Origin: Archaeoglobaceae archaeon
GTDB lineage: Archaea; Halobacteriota; Archaeoglobi; Archaeoglobales; Archaeoglobaceae
Reading direction: 5' to 3'
Assembly (NCBI GenBank): GCA_025059545.1
Contig: JANXDJ010000002.1
Coordinates: forward strand, 1 to 61,837
DNA: 61,837 nt
Position numbers and translations under genes: made by a program
The notes under the pieces: generated by a model
Database searches by the model: none
Told to the model about the DNA's origin: nothing
The model's input: only the letters and a program-made list of their open reading frames with translations
Part shown: one piece after another, positions 1-12,107 of the stretch
Layout of the letters: each line of letters starts with the position of its first letter
Position numbering within the stretch: position 1 is the first letter of the stretch

Positions 1-54
1 TTCGCAATCGCTGGGCTGATATCTTTGGCTTATCTGCTCAGGAGGAAGAGTTAA
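1..54 (+). CDS. C-terminal end of a surface protein (partial)
   Basis: The window opens inside a plus-strand gene. The last 17 codons read FAIAGLISLAYLLRRKS before TAA, a short hydrophobic segment followed by a basic tail. This is nearly the same peptide as the tail encoded at 9395-9448 (FAIAGLIALAYLMRSKS), and the DNA just after both stops is also alike (gttaagatttt). Such an ending fits a membrane-anchoring or archaeosortase-type (PEF-CTERM-like) C-terminus. The rest of the gene lies outside the window, so no function can be given. Confidence 0.6.
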   Translation, partial: FAIAGLISLAYLLRRKS

Positions 55-186
55 GATTTTTTAGATTAAATTTTTGTCTTCTCCAAATTTTTCGTCCATT
101 AACTCACTCTGTTCTGGATCAAAATCGGTAGTCAGATTGAGACCAAAACGTCAAAAAGTTTAACTCTTTCTAAACACAACTTAACT

Positions 187-2301
187 GTGGCTTCAGAGAC
201 AAAAGAGATCTTTGCAAGAATAGGTGGAATGAGCTGTGCAATGTGTGCAAAGACAATAGAAGAAACTCTAAAGAGATTGCCTGGCGTAATAGATGTTAAC
301 GTAAACCTCGCAACTGAAAAGGCGAGGATCGTTTATGAGCCTTCGAAGCTCAAAATTGATTATATAAAGGAGGAAGTTGAAAAAATAGGCTATGAATTTC
401 TTGGAATTGAAGATGAGATTTTCAAAGAAGACCAAATAAAAACCGCTAGAAGGAACTTGATTGTAGGCTGGATTGCGGGAATCGTTCTTTTTGTCTCTAA
501 GGACATTATAGCTCTTGAGATTCAATTCCTGATTGCGAGTTTCGCAATAGCTTACGCTGGAAGAGAGATCTTCAAGAAAGCCTTTGGCTCGATTAAGAGT
601 CGAACTCTCACAATGGAGGTCATGTATGCTATAGGAATAAGTTCAGCCTACTTTTCAAGCATATTAGCAACGCTCATGTTAATTCCAAAAGACTTCAACT
701 TCTATCCCGAGAGCGTTTTGCTAATGAGCTTTCTAATTCTCGGTAAGTTCTTAGAAACGAGAGCAAAGAGCAGAACTGGAGAAGCGATAAAAAAGCTCTT
801 AGCATTACAAGCAAAAGAAGTAACGGTTTTAAGGGATGGAAAAGAGCTTAAAATACCTATATCGGAGTTAAGTGTTGGTGAAACTGTCTTGGTGAAGCCA
901 GGAGAAAGAATACCGGTTGATGGTGTTGTTTTAACTGGAGAAAGTTTTGTGGACGAGTCGATGATCACAGGAGAACCAATTCCAATATTTAAGAAGTCTG
1001 GAGACAGAGTAGTTGGAGGAACTGTGAATCAAAATTCTTTTCTAAAGATCAGAGCAGAGAGAGTTGGAAAGGACAGTTTACTTTCACAGATCATTAAAAT
1101 TACAGAGATCGCCCAGAGCTCCAAGCCAAATGTTCAGAGACTTGCAGATAGAGTTGTTGTGTTCTTTATACCCGCTGTTATTCTAATAGCACTTCTATGC
1201 TCTCTATACTGGCTCTTAACAGAAAATTCGCTCTTCGCATTCACAACCTTGCTTAGTGTAATAGTAATTGCATGTCCTTGTGCATTCGGCTTAGCAACTC
1301 CGACTGCAATTACAGTTGGATTGGGCAAAGGAGCGGAAAACGGAATTCTAATTAAGAATGCTGAGGCTATTGAAGAAACAACAAAAGGCAAACTCGTTTT
1401 GTTTGATAAAACAGGCACTCTGACTAAAGGAAAGCCTGAAGTAGTTAAAATCATCAGTTTCGGCTTTTCAGAAGAGGAGATTTTGAAGCTTGCAACTTCT
1501 GCAGAGAAATTTTCAGAGCATCCAATTGCAAGGGCTATTTCGTTAAAGGCGAAGGAACATCAAATTGAGCCTTTGGAACCTGAAGAGTTTACAACGCATG
1601 CTGGAAAGGGAGTTTTTGCAAAAATTATAGGTAGAGAAGTGATTTTAGGGACTTCTGAGTTTCTAAAGGAGAAAGGAATAGAAACGGATGGAGAAGGTGT
1701 ATTTTTGGCTGTTGATGGAAAGTTAGCGGGAATATTCCTCATTGAGGACACGCTAAAAGAGAGTAGCAATGAAGCTATTGCCGAACTGAAAAGACTTGGA
1801 TTTAAAGTTGGAATCGTTACTGGAGACCGTAAGAGAGTTGCTGAGAAAATTGGTAACGAATTGGGTGTTGACGTGATCATTTCTGAAGTTCTTCCAACTG
1901 AAAAGGCTAAGGTCGTTAGAGATTTTCAGGAAAAAGGAGAAGTCGTGATCTATGTTGGCGATGGAATCAACGATGCTCCCGCATTGGCTCAAGCAAATGC
2001 AGGAATAGCTATTGGAAAAGCTGAGGATATTGCAGTCGAAGCTGGAGACATAACACTGCTTAAAGAAGATCCGATGGAGGTTGTTAAAGCAATAAAGCTC
2101 TGCAAAAAGACGATGGCAAAGATCAGACAAAATTTATTCTGGGCGGTTTTCTACAACGCAATCCTTATACCTTTTGCTGGAGGTTTATCTTTTATTCTTT
2201 TCAGCATTCCATTTCGCCCTGAATGGTCTGCAGGAGCTATGGCTCTGAGCAGTTTCAGCGTTGTGACAAATTCTCTCTCGCTGAAGAGATTGAAGATTTA
2301 G
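187..2301 (+). CDS. copA: Cu+-exporting P1B-type ATPase (CopA family)
   Basis: P-type ATPase of 704 aa that pumps monovalent copper (or silver) out of the cytoplasm. An N-terminal heavy-metal domain carries the metal site GMSCAMC (Cys17, Cys20). The membrane metal site is CPC (Cys363, Cys365), which with the YN motif and the MALSS motif near the C-terminus points to Cu+ (P1B-1). The phosphorylated Asp is D407 in DKTGT; TGES/TGEP, SEHP and GDGINDAP (from residue 591) complete the catalytic set. There is only one heavy-metal domain, with none at the C-terminus. The start is GTG at 187 and no copper regulator gene lies beside it. Family and substrate class are well supported. Confidence 0.95.
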   Translation: MASETKEIFARIGGMSCAMCAKTIEETLKRLPGVIDVNVNLATEKARIVYEPSKLKIDYIKEEVEKIGYEFLGIEDEIFKEDQIKTARRNLIVGWIAGIVLFVSKDIIALEIQFLIASFAIAYAGREIFKKAFGSIKSRTLTMEVMYAIGISSAYFSSILATLMLIPKDFNFYPESVLLMSFLILGKFLETRAKSRTGEAIKKLLALQAKEVTVLRDGKELKIPISELSVGETVLVKPGERIPVDGVVLTGESFVDESMITGEPIPIFKKSGDRVVGGTVNQNSFLKIRAERVGKDSLLSQIIKITEIAQSSKPNVQRLADRVVVFFIPAVILIALLCSLYWLLTENSLFAFTTLLSVIVIACPCAFGLATPTAITVGLGKGAENGILIKNAEAIEETTKGKLVLFDKTGTLTKGKPEVVKIISFGFSEEEILKLATSAEKFSEHPIARAISLKAKEHQIEPLEPEEFTTHAGKGVFAKIIGREVILGTSEFLKEKGIETDGEGVFLAVDGKLAGIFLIEDTLKESSNEAIAELKRLGFKVGIVTGDRKRVAEKIGNELGVDVIISEVLPTEKAKVVRDFQEKGEVVIYVGDGINDAPALAQANAGIAIGKAEDIAVEAGDITLLKEDPMEVVKAIKLCKKTMAKIRQNLFWAVFYNAILIPFAGGLSFILFSIPFRPEWSAGAMALSSFSVVTNSLSLKRLKI

Positions 2302-2350
2302 ATTTAGTAGTTCCAAAATCTCCATTTGATTTGAGAGGAATAGGTGAATT

Positions 2351-2357
2351 TTTTAAA
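2351..2357 (+). promoter_or_regulatory. TATA-like box of gatB
   Basis: The sequence ttttaaa lies about 22-26 bases before the gatB ATG. That is the usual archaeal TATA-to-start-site distance, so the gatB transcript is probably leaderless. No Shine-Dalgarno sequence is visible before the ATG. Confidence 0.45.
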
Positions 2358-2376
2358 CCTTCTGCCTCCTTAAGCC

Positions 2377-3789
2377 ATGGATGTTGTCATAGGACTGGAA
2401 GTTCATGCACAGTTGAACAAGCTCAAGAGCAAGTTATTCTGCTCATGTCCTACTGATTACCACAAAAGCTCCCCAAATACCCATGTTTGCCCTGTATGCC
2501 TTGGAATGCCGGGAGCTATGCCTGTAATTAATAGAGAAGCCATAAAGTCTGCAATAAGGGTTGCATTGGCTTTAAATTCGAAGATCCAGCCGATGACTGT
2601 ATTCGACAGAAAGAATTACTTCTATCCTGATCTACCCAAGAATTTCCAGATCAGTCAATACGATCGCCCCTTAGCCCTTGGAGGCTACGTTTCAATTGAG
2701 TCAGATGGAGGCGAAAAGAGGATCCAGTTGAGAAGAATTCACATCGAAGAAGATCCTGGAAAGCTTAGTTACAAGGGTTCGATCACAACTGCGAATTACT
2801 CTATGATCGACTACAACAGAAGCGGGATGCCATTGCTCGAAATCGTCACCGAGCCTGTAATAAGCTCTCCTAAGGAAGCGAGGATCTTTTTAAACAAGCT
2901 CAGAATGATCCTCGAGTATCTTGATGTATTCAACGGAGAACTTGAAGGAGCAATGAGGGTTGATGCCAACATTTCAATTGCTGGTGGAAATAGAGTAGAA
3001 GTTAAGAATATCTCCTCATTCAAGGGCGTCGAGAAAGCTTTGAACTACGAGATCCTGAGACAGAAAAATTTGCTTAAGCGAGGCAAAGCGGTTGTTCGAG
3101 AGACGAGACATTTCGATGAGGCACAAGAAATAACCCTTTCACTCCGTAGCAAAGAAGAAGAACAAGATTACAGATACTTTCCAGAGCCAGATCTGCCGGT
3201 AATTTTTACTGCAGAACTCATTAAAGAAGTTGAAGGCACTTTGCCTGAGATGCCTGAGGAGAAAAAAGAGAGGCTAAAGAGAGAATACGGGATTCCAGAG
3301 AACTACGCAAAAGTGCTAATTCTCGACTTAAAAATGACTGATTACTTCGAAAGGGTAGCAAAGCTGATCGAGCCAAAAATTGCTGTGACTTGGATCGTTG
3401 ATATCCTGAGGGGTGAGCTAAACTACAGAGACTGGAGCTTTTATGAATGTTTCGAAAAATTCCAAGCAGAGGAGTTTGCCAAATTGCTAAGATTTTTCTT
3501 GGATGAGAAGATCACAGAGAAAGGTGTTGTTGAGGTTATAAGAACGAAGCTCGACAAAGGAGGAGACATTGAAAAGATCATAGCGGAAAAAGGGTTATTT
3601 GCAATTCCAAAGTCTGAGATCGAGAAATTCTGCAAAGAGGCAATTCAAGAGAATCCTAAGGCGGTTCAGGACTATCTGAATGGAAAGAAGCAAGCTCTGA
3701 ACTTCCTTGTTGGACAGGTTATGAAGAAGACGAAGGGGAGAGCGGATCCTGAAGAGACCGCAAAAATAATTGCTAAGATGCTCGAATGA
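2377..3789 (+). CDS. gatB: Asp-tRNA(Asn)/Glu-tRNA(Gln) amidotransferase subunit B
   Basis: GatB, 470 aa, the tRNA-binding and glutamyl/aspartyl-phosphate-forming subunit of GatCAB. It begins with the signature GLEVHAQL, has the cysteine-containing segment CPVCLGMPG, the [11 protein letters not shown] and [12 protein letters not shown] motifs, and ends in the GatB/YqeY helical tail. The length is normal. Since a gatD gene also occurs at 23 kb, this archaeal GatCAB probably serves Asn-tRNA(Asn) formation, while GatDE makes Gln-tRNA(Gln). gatA and gatC are not adjacent. The stop overlaps the ATG of the glycosyltransferase by four bases (ATGA), so the two are probably co-transcribed. Confidence 0.97.
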   Translation: MDVVIGLEVHAQLNKLKSKLFCSCPTDYHKSSPNTHVCPVCLGMPGAMPVINREAIKSAIRVALALNSKIQPMTVFDRKNYFYPDLPKNFQISQYDRPLALGGYVSIESDGGEKRIQLRRIHIEEDPGKLSYKGSITTANYSMIDYNRSGMPLLEIVTEPVISSPKEARIFLNKLRMILEYLDVFNGELEGAMRVDANISIAGGNRVEVKNISSFKGVEKALNYEILRQKNLLKRGKAVVRETRHFDEAQEITLSLRSKEEEQDYRYFPEPDLPVIFTAELIKEVEGTLPEMPEEKKERLKREYGIPENYAKVLILDLKMTDYFERVAKLIEPKIAVTWIVDILRGELNYRDWSFYECFEKFQAEEFAKLLRFFLDEKITEKGVVEVIRTKLDKGGDIEKIIAEKGLFAIPKSEIEKFCKEAIQENPKAVQDYLNGKKQALNFLVGQVMKKTKGRADPEETAKIIAKMLE

Positions 3790-4704
3790 AGCTCGCCATA
3801 ATAGTTCCAGTTTCACCTTTTGAGGATCCAAAAGTCGTTGAGAAAAGCATAGACCACGTTAAGAGCCTTGAAGCGGATAAAGTTGTTTATGTGATCGATA
3901 AAAATGGTGAAAACGACAAAAGGGTTGAGATTGCAAAGAAAATGGGTTTTGAGGTTGTTGAAAGAGAAGGAAGGAGGGGGAAAAGGGCGGGAGCTATAAA
4001 TGATGCAGTGAAAGCTTTAAGCGATTTTAAGCCAGATTTCGTTCTTATAATGGACGTTGACACGAGAATAGAAAAAGAGACTGTTAAAAACTGCATTTTT
4101 AAGCTTTTAGAAGATAAAAAAGCCTACATAGCTTCTGCTAAACGCTATATTTACAATGCCAAGAACCTCGTTTCTGAGACTATTGAAGCAGAATATAGGC
4201 TAATAAACTTTTTACTCTCAAAAAGCGCCTTCAAACAGTTTAACGGCATGATCGGAGTTCTTAGATATGAAATGCTTTTGGAAGGTTTGAACGAGAATGC
4301 AATGGCGGAAGATGCGGACTTTGCAACGAGGATGCATGCAAAGGGTTTTAAAGCTCTTCTTGTCGAAGGAAAAGTTTTTGAGCAAGCTCCAATTAGCTGG
4401 AAAGATTTCTACAGTCAGAGAAAGAGATGGTATTTTGGTGGACTTCAGCTCTGGAAGTATAGAAAAGAGATGAGAGGAGCGGAGCGAATGGTGAGAATTT
4501 CATGGCTGAGTGCTCTCACGATCACCTATATTCCAATAATACTCCTACCTCTCTTGCCAATTTCAATCCCACTAATCCTGGCTTATTATCGCAAGATCTC
4601 GAAGCTAAAGATTTTCTTTGGTATGATAATCTATACATTCGTCCTTCAAGCTTCAGCTATTTCTGCTTTGATTGATTATCTCAGCAGAAAGGAGGTAGAG
4701 TGGA

Positions 4705-4724
<20 letters not shown>
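3786..4724 (+). CDS. Membrane glycosyltransferase, family 2
   Basis: Protein of 312 aa with a GT-A fold. It shows the metal-binding DVD (residues 90-92), the acceptor-side ED (175-176) and the QRKRW motif (211-215) typical of processive or polyprenol-linked GT2 enzymes. It is followed by two or three membrane segments after residue 238. It most likely transfers a sugar from a nucleotide donor to a lipid or surface polymer at the cytoplasmic face of the membrane; donor and acceptor cannot be told. Its start overlaps the gatB stop by 4 bases and its end overlaps the next gene, a membrane-anchored surface protein, by 20 bases. Confidence 0.85.
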
Positions 4725-6820
<2,096 letters not shown>

Positions 6821-6824
<4 letters not shown>

Positions 6825-8806
6825 GCTGGCTTATAGTCACTGAAAAGCAGAACGCAGCAGAGAGGATTGCGAAAATCCTCTTCAAAGATGTAAAAAGCCT
6901 GAAAAAAGGTAAAATCTCATACTATTACTCCCCCTCAAGTGATGCCTTCGTCATAGGGCTTAAAGGACATGTTTTAGAGCTTGATTTTCCAAAAAAGTTC
7001 AAAAACTGGACAAGAACGAAGCTTTTGGAGCTAATAAATGCGGATCTTATAAAAGAGGAAAAAGAGAAGGAGATCGTTTCCTTGCTAAGGGAGCTTGCAA
7101 AAGATGCAGAAAGGGTTACAATTGCGACCGATTATGATAGGGAAGGGGAATTAATAGGTGTCGAAGCACTTGAAATAATAGCAAGAGAAGATTTAAAGGT
7201 TGAAAGAGCGAGGTTTAGTGCTATTACGAAGGAAGAGATCATTAAAGCTTTCAATAATCCCACAAGGGTAGATTTCAACCTTGCAAATTCAGCACTTGCG
7301 AGACAGAAGATCGATCTGATCTGGGGTGCGGTGCTTACAAGGTTCATTTCCTTAAGCTCTGGAAGACTTGGAAAGGATTTTTTGAGTGTTGGTAGAGTGC
7401 AAACACCAACTTTAAGGCTTATAGTTGAGAGAGAAATGGAAATAGAGAATTTCAAGCCTGAAAAATTTTATGAACTATTCATCGAGCTTGAAGGTTTTAC
7501 AGCAAAGCATCCTGAGAGATATAAAGAAATTGAAAGAGCAAATGAGGTGCTTTCAAAGGTTGGAGACCATGCAATTGTCAGGGAATTCAAATCCACAAAT
7601 AGAGCTGAGGCTAAACCAATTCCATTTAATACGACAGAATTTCTGCGATCCGCCTCGATCTTCATGCCACCACACATGGCTATGAGCATTGCGGAAAATC
7701 TTTACATAAACGGATACATAAGCTATCCGAGAACTGATAATACAGTTTATCCTGCCTCAATAAACGTAGTTGAAATCGCAAAAGCTTTTCTAAACAGCGA
7801 TTTTGCTAAGGAGGCTAAAATCGTTCTCAATCAGAAAGAGATCACACCTTCAAGGGGAAAAAAGGAAACTACAGACCACCCCCCAATCTATCCAACTGCT
7901 GTAGCGAGACGTGAAGATCTTAGTCCGAATGAGTGGAAGATCTACGAGCTCGTTGTTCGAAGATTTCTTGCAACTCTCGCTGAGAATGCTATTTGGGAAA
8001 TAAGAAGTGCTGAACTTGAAAGCAATGGTGTTAAATTCGTTGCGGGTGGTAGAAAATTGGTTAAAGCGGGTTGGAGAGAGATCTATAATTATTCAAAAGC
8101 TGAGGAAATTCATTTACCCGTATTGAAGATAGGAGAGAAGCTAAGGATCAAAGAAAAGAGAGTTGAAGAGAAAGAGACAAAGCCACCACCGAGATTTAGC
8201 CCAGCAACGCTCATAAAGCTAATGGAAAAGCTAAATCTTGGCACTAAGTCAACAAGGCACGAAATAATAAAGAAACTGCTAAGCAGAGGCTACATCGACG
8301 GAAATCCCTACCAACCAACTCAAACTGCATTTTCCGTTATTGAAGTGCTCAAAGACAAGGCTGAAACGATAACACTTCCAGAAATGACTGCTAAGCTTGA
8401 AGAAGAGATGGATAAAATTGCTGAAGGCTCTAAAAGTGAAGAAGAAGTTGTTTTAGAGTCGAGAAAAATGCTTTACGAGATCCTTAAAAGCATTGGGGAA
8501 GAAAGAGTTGCGATTAAGCTCAAAGAGGGTATAAGAAAAGACAAAGTAATTGGGAAATGTCCAAAATGTGGAAAGGACATGCTCATAAGGAGATCAAAGG
8601 CGGGAAAAAGGTTTGTAGGTTGTTCTGGTTATCCAGAATGTAACTTTTCTCTACCACTTCCACAAAAGGGTTCAATCTACGTAACTGCAAAGAACTGCAA
8701 AGAACATGGTATAAAGATTCTCAAAATAAGAAGCAAAAAACCATGGAATTTCTGCCCAATTTGCAACTACAATGAATTTGTAAAGAACAATAAAAAAGAG
8801 GATTAG
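6821..8806 (+). CDS. topA: DNA topoisomerase I (type IA)
   Basis: Type IA topoisomerase of 661 aa that relaxes negatively supercoiled DNA through a 5'-phosphotyrosine link. The Toprim acidic motif is D104-Y-D106-R-E108. The active-site Tyr is Y302 in SYPRTDN. The C-terminus carries a topoisomerase zinc finger (CPKCGKDM...CSGYPEC) and a second incomplete Cys pair set (CKEHG...CPIC). The start is taken at ATG 6821, which overlaps the KH-gene stop as ATGA; a TTG six bases earlier is in frame but less likely. Confidence 0.96.
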
Positions 8807-8895
8807 ATCGCATTCACTTGCGGAAGAACAGAGAATATGAAATAAACAGATCGTCTTGCTATAGCGAGAAAAAGCTTATATGCCAAAGAAAAATA

Positions 8896-9448
8896 GTGAA
8901 AATAGACATAACTCAGCCAGGCAATTAAGTGCTTGGAAACAACATTTTTGGATTGCAAAGCGGTAAAGATTATTGCATAAAAATCTCAGCAAACGATGTG
9001 GTTTTGGATGGAAATGGCTTCTCCATTACTGGTTCAGGAAATAATTTTGGGATTTATGTCATCGCAAACAATGTTACGATAAGAAATTTGAAAGTTTCGA
9101 GTTACGAGATCGGCATTCATTTGTCTAATTCCAACAACAACATAATCCTGAACAACACGATCTCGGGCAACGGGTATGGCATTTACTTATAGAATTCAAC
9201 CGACAACCTCATCTACAACAACCTATTCAACAACTACTACAACTTCTCTCTCTACAACTCAATAAACACATGGAACACAACTCTAAGGCAAGGAACAAAC
9301 ATCCTTGGTGGTAATTCGCTTGGCGGAAACGCTTGGTTCACTCCAGATAGCACTGGCTACTCGCAGACTTGCAATGATTCAGACAGCAATGGAATTTGCG
9401 ATCGCTGGGCTTATTGCTTTGGCGTATTTGATGAGAAGTAAGAGTTAA
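8896..9448 (+). pseudogene. Decayed NosD-like beta-helix surface protein
   Basis: The frame from 8896 reads a parallel beta-helix of the NosD/PbH1 type (DYCIKISANDVVLDGNGFSI, then NVTIRNLKV and NNIILNNTISGNG). It is broken by TAA at 8926-8928, where the family would have Tyr (QPGN-stop-VLGNN), and by TAG at 9190-9192 (IYL-stop-NSTDN). It then runs on in frame to a Cys-rich NosD-type segment ending NDSDSNGICD. At about 9391 the meaningful frame jumps by one base into a hydrophobic tail, EFAIAGLIALAYLMRSKS, stop 9446-9448. No signal peptide precedes it. The gene is dead or badly truncated. Confidence 0.85.
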
Positions 9449-9723
9449 GATTTTAAGAGATTATTTTTTAGCTTGAGAAGAATTTTCAAAATAAGAATTT
9501 TGTTAAAGAGAATAAAACTTTATAAAAATAACAAAAATTTGAAAGACACTCAACTTGATCCCTTTCGAGGGCTATTGGCAACTTGGCTCTCACCTCCAAG
9601 AGAATATTGTCATTATATTTTATAAACTTTTTGTTGCAAATTTGAAATTAACTTAGAGCCACCATAATATATCAAGAATGAATATGAAAGAAAAACATTA
9701 ATATTCAGGATCGAATTCTAATC
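9449..9723. other. AT-rich intergenic spacer with a GC-richer island
   Basis: No coding frame is convincing here. Within AT-rich sequence there is a GC-richer island at about 9545-9603, containing the short palindrome ccctttcgaggg (9560-9571), with a TATA-like ctttataaaaa about 30 bases upstream (9519-9529). This could be a small RNA gene or merely the remains of a lost gene. The 3' part carries the promoter of the wHTH gene. Confidence 0.35.
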
Positions 9724-9972
9724 ATGAAAATTGGGTCCATCGCTTCAAACCCCAACAAGCTCAGGTTGATGGAAGTCCTTCTAAAAGGTGAGACAAATAA
9801 AGAAAGGATTGCCAGGAAGATGAGGCTTCCAGAAAACACTATAGAAAGTGTTTTGAATGATTTGATCGCTGAAGGGTTTGTTACATTTAGCGGTAATGTT
9901 TACAAAATAACTGAAGATGGAAAAAAGGCCTTAAAATCTCTGAAAGAAGATGTTGGAGGAAATAGAAAGTAA
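9724..9972 (+). CDS. Small winged-helix DNA-binding protein
   Basis: Protein of 82 aa that is almost entirely one winged-helix domain: SNPNKLRLMEVLLKGETNKERIARKMRLPE is the helix-turn-helix part and FVTFSGNVYKITEDGKKAL the wing. Its length and wing look like archaeal single-domain regulators. The ATG of the radical SAM gene lies inside its 3' end (23-base overlap), so it probably regulates or accompanies that enzyme. The target is unknown. Confidence 0.8.
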   Translation: MKIGSIASNPNKLRLMEVLLKGETNKERIARKMRLPENTIESVLNDLIAEGFVTFSGNVYKITEDGKKALKSLKEDVGGNRK

Positions 9973-11092
9973 AGAGGAGAAAATTTTTGTTTTTAGAAAC
10001 CTTATCGAGATTAGAATTCCAAAAAAAGACTACGAGAGGCTTTCCAAGAAATATTCAAAAGAATATATAATCTCAACCTACGAAAATAAAAAAGTCCTAA
10101 ATAGAATTACAGGGCGAGAGTTGGTCTTTGTAACCAAGGAGAGTGGAATACCTCTTTTTGGACATTCCGCCTTTGGTATCCTAGATAGAGGAACAAATCT
10201 TCTTCAAATAAGATGCATTTCAGGATGCAATCTGAACTGTATTTTTTGCAGTGTGGATGAGGGTAGAAAGAGTAAGACGAAAAAAACGGACTTCATAGTC
10301 GATCCGGATTATATGTTAGAAGAGATTAAAAAAATGGTGGAATTCAAAGGAGAAGGAATCGAATTGCACTTAGATGGACAAGGAGAACCAGCGCTTTATC
10401 CATATCTGGAAGAATTCGTTGAGGAGGCGAGTAAGATAAAAGGAGTTGAGGTTATTTCAATGCAGACAAATGGAATACCGCTTAATGAGGAGAGAATTTC
10501 CAGACTCGAAGGAAAGATGACAAGGATAAACCTTTCCCTAAGCACTCTAAGCGAGGAAGTCGCTAAGAGAATTCATCCAGGTTATCCACTTAAAAAAGTT
10601 CTCGAAATAGCTGAGATCATTGCAAACAGCAATATAGACTTGTTAATAGCTCCAGTATGGGTTCCGGGCTATAATGATGAAGAAATTCCGAAGATCATAG
10701 AATTCGCTCTTCAGATAGGAGCTGGAAAGCGTTATCCTCCCCTTGGAATTCAGAAATACATTCCATACCGTTTTGGAAGAAGAGTTGGCAAAAGTATGTC
10801 TTTCAGAGAATTTTACGAGAAACTTGAAGAATACGAAAAAGAATACGGTGTCAAGCTGATTTTAAAACCAGAAGACTTTGGAATTGAAAAAAGAAAAGCA
10901 CTAAAATCGCCATTTAAAAAAGGGGACATTCAATTTGGAAAGATTGTTGCAGAAGGTAGAATGCATGGAGAGAAGCTTTGTGTTTCCAACAACTGGAGCG
11001 TAGCGGTAATCAGTGAAAGAAAGATTGGAGATTCTGTTAAGTTCGAAGTTTTAAGGACAAAAGATGGAATAATAGTCGGAAAAGAAGTTTAA
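9950..11092 (+). CDS. Radical SAM enzyme with C-terminal TRAM/OB-like domain
   Basis: Protein of 380 aa. The radical SAM cluster motif is C93-xxx-C97-xx-C100 (GCNLNCIFC), followed by family features such as LHLDGQGEPALYPYL and the segment LSTLSEEVAKRIHP. The last ~55 residues (FGKIVAEGRMHGEKLCVSN onward) look like a TRAM or OB fold for RNA binding. That would fit an RNA- or tRNA-modifying enzyme, but the substrate cannot be read from the sequence. The start at ATG 9950 overlaps the upstream wHTH gene. Confidence 0.85.
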   Translation: MLEEIESKEEKIFVFRNLIEIRIPKKDYERLSKKYSKEYIISTYENKKVLNRITGRELVFVTKESGIPLFGHSAFGILDRGTNLLQIRCISGCNLNCIFCSVDEGRKSKTKKTDFIVDPDYMLEEIKKMVEFKGEGIELHLDGQGEPALYPYLEEFVEEASKIKGVEVISMQTNGIPLNEERISRLEGKMTRINLSLSTLSEEVAKRIHPGYPLKKVLEIAEIIANSNIDLLIAPVWVPGYNDEEIPKIIEFALQIGAGKRYPPLGIQKYIPYRFGRRVGKSMSFREFYEKLEEYEKEYGVKLILKPEDFGIEKRKALKSPFKKGDIQFGKIVAEGRMHGEKLCVSNNWSVAVISERKIGDSVKFEVLRTKDGIIVGKEV

Positions 11093-11130
11093 TTTTGCTC
11101 CAACAGGAATTTATCTGCAATGGCAAAATT

Positions 11131-11140
11131 TTTATATTTT
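11131..11140 (+). promoter_or_regulatory. TATA box of the PRC-barrel gene
   Basis: The sequence tttatatttt lies about 30-39 bases before ATG 11170. A Shine-Dalgarno sequence agggtgat (11158-11165) sits four bases before that ATG. Together they show that the gene starts at 11170 and not at the in-frame TTG at 11095. Confidence 0.6.
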
Positions 11141-11169
11141 TAGCTTACACAGGAAAAAGGGTGATTAGG

Positions 11170-11412
11170 ATGAAAGTTCCAGCAAGAAGCCTTTCAAGAA
11201 AAACAGTTGTTTTGACCGATGGAACAGTTGTCGGCACACTCTATAATATAACTGTCGATTTCAAAACGGGAGCTTTAATGAACTTGGTCGTAAAGCCGAC
11301 GAATGAAATTCCCGAACTTAGAAAGGAAGAGGATATGTATATAATCCCATTCGAGTGTGTTCACGCTTTAAAAGACTACATAGTGATCGATAAGAGGAAG
11401 CTGAGAATGTGA
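11170..11412 (+). CDS. PRC-barrel domain protein
   Basis: Protein of 80 aa consisting of a single PRC-barrel (MKVPARSLSRKTVVLTDGT, then VGTLYNITVDFKTGALMNLV). Archaeal proteins of this size and fold include the CdpB cell-division factors that link FtsZ rings to the membrane. That makes a division role possible but unproven here. The start is set by a Shine-Dalgarno sequence and TATA box. The stop overlaps the GTG of a DUF1614 membrane protein, so the pair is co-transcribed. Confidence 0.85.
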   Translation: MKVPARSLSRKTVVLTDGTVVGTLYNITVDFKTGALMNLVVKPTNEIPELRKEEDMYIIPFECVHALKDYIVIDKRKLRM

Positions 11413-12107
11413 GGGACTACATTTTCCCTCCACTTATCCTGCCCTTATTTTTAATTCTAATCTTCGTTCCTTTTCTGATACTTGTTTTTGTTTTCACTGG
11501 TTCAGCTGTTTTCAGGCTTCTATTTGGTGTTGACAGTGATAAATCACTCTTACTAATTGGGATGATCGTATTTGGCAGTCTTATCAATATCCCGCTATAT
11601 GAAAGAAAAGGAATCGAGCTCATCCAAAGATACGAAGTCTTTGGCTTTATATACTCCATCAGAACCAAAAAGAAACTTGTTGTGGCGATAAATATAGGTG
11701 GATGTGTTATCCCTATTATTCTATCCATGAAGCTACTTTTGGACATATACGACCTTATTTCACCCCTATTTCTGATGGGAGCATTTTTATTATCTTCTAT
11801 TATAATATACGGATTTGCTAAGCCGGTCGTTGGAGTCGGAATAGTTATTCCGATGCTTATTCCGCCAGTAATAGCAACAATAGCTAGCTACACTGCAATA
11901 ATTCTCTCTGATGCCCCAATAATACTTCTTCCTAAGCTTTCATTTCTTTTAGGAGTGCTATCAACAGTATTTGGTGCGGACATCCTACATCTACGAGAAA
12001 TGGAAAGGATAGGCTATGGAGTTATCAGCATCGGTGGAGCAGGAACTTTCGACGGAATTTTCCTAACTGGGATCTTCGCAGTTCTTTTCTCAGTTCTCCT
12101 CATCTAA
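11409..12107 (+). CDS. DUF1614 integral membrane protein
   Basis: Protein of 232 aa with about seven membrane helices. The motif FGSLINIPLYE early on and GGAGTFDGIFLTGI near the end are characteristic of the DUF1614 family, whose function is unknown. It starts at GTG 11409, overlapping the PRC-barrel stop by four bases. It converges on the epimerase gene and overlaps its 3' end by 18 bases. Confidence 0.85.
   Translation: MRDYIFPPLILPLFLILIFVPFLILVFVFTGSAVFRLLFGVDSDKSLLLIGMIVFGSLINIPLYERKGIELIQRYEVFGFIYSIRTKKKLVVAINIGGCVIPIILSMKLLLDIYDLISPLFLMGAFLLSSIIIYGFAKPVVGVGIVIPMLIPPVIATIASYTAIILSDAPIILLPKLSFLLGVLSTVFGADILHLREMERIGYGVISIGGAGTFDGIFLTGIFAVLFSVLLI

Noticed and set aside
158..175. gttta...taaac inverted repeat before copA as a copper operator
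   Set aside because: The arms are only five AT-rich bases, which is expected by chance in such a spacer.
1134..1454. Long minus-strand open frames inside copA
   Set aside because: They are antisense shadows with no family-like pattern; many such frames occur opposite the large genes here.
2223..2456. Open frame of 77 codons between copA and gatB
   Set aside because: It lies in another frame across the end of copA and the start of gatB, and has no domain-like pattern or promoter.
9536..9565. atttgaaag segment resembling the end of an archaeal CRISPR repeat
   Set aside because: It occurs once, and no direct repeats or spacers follow.
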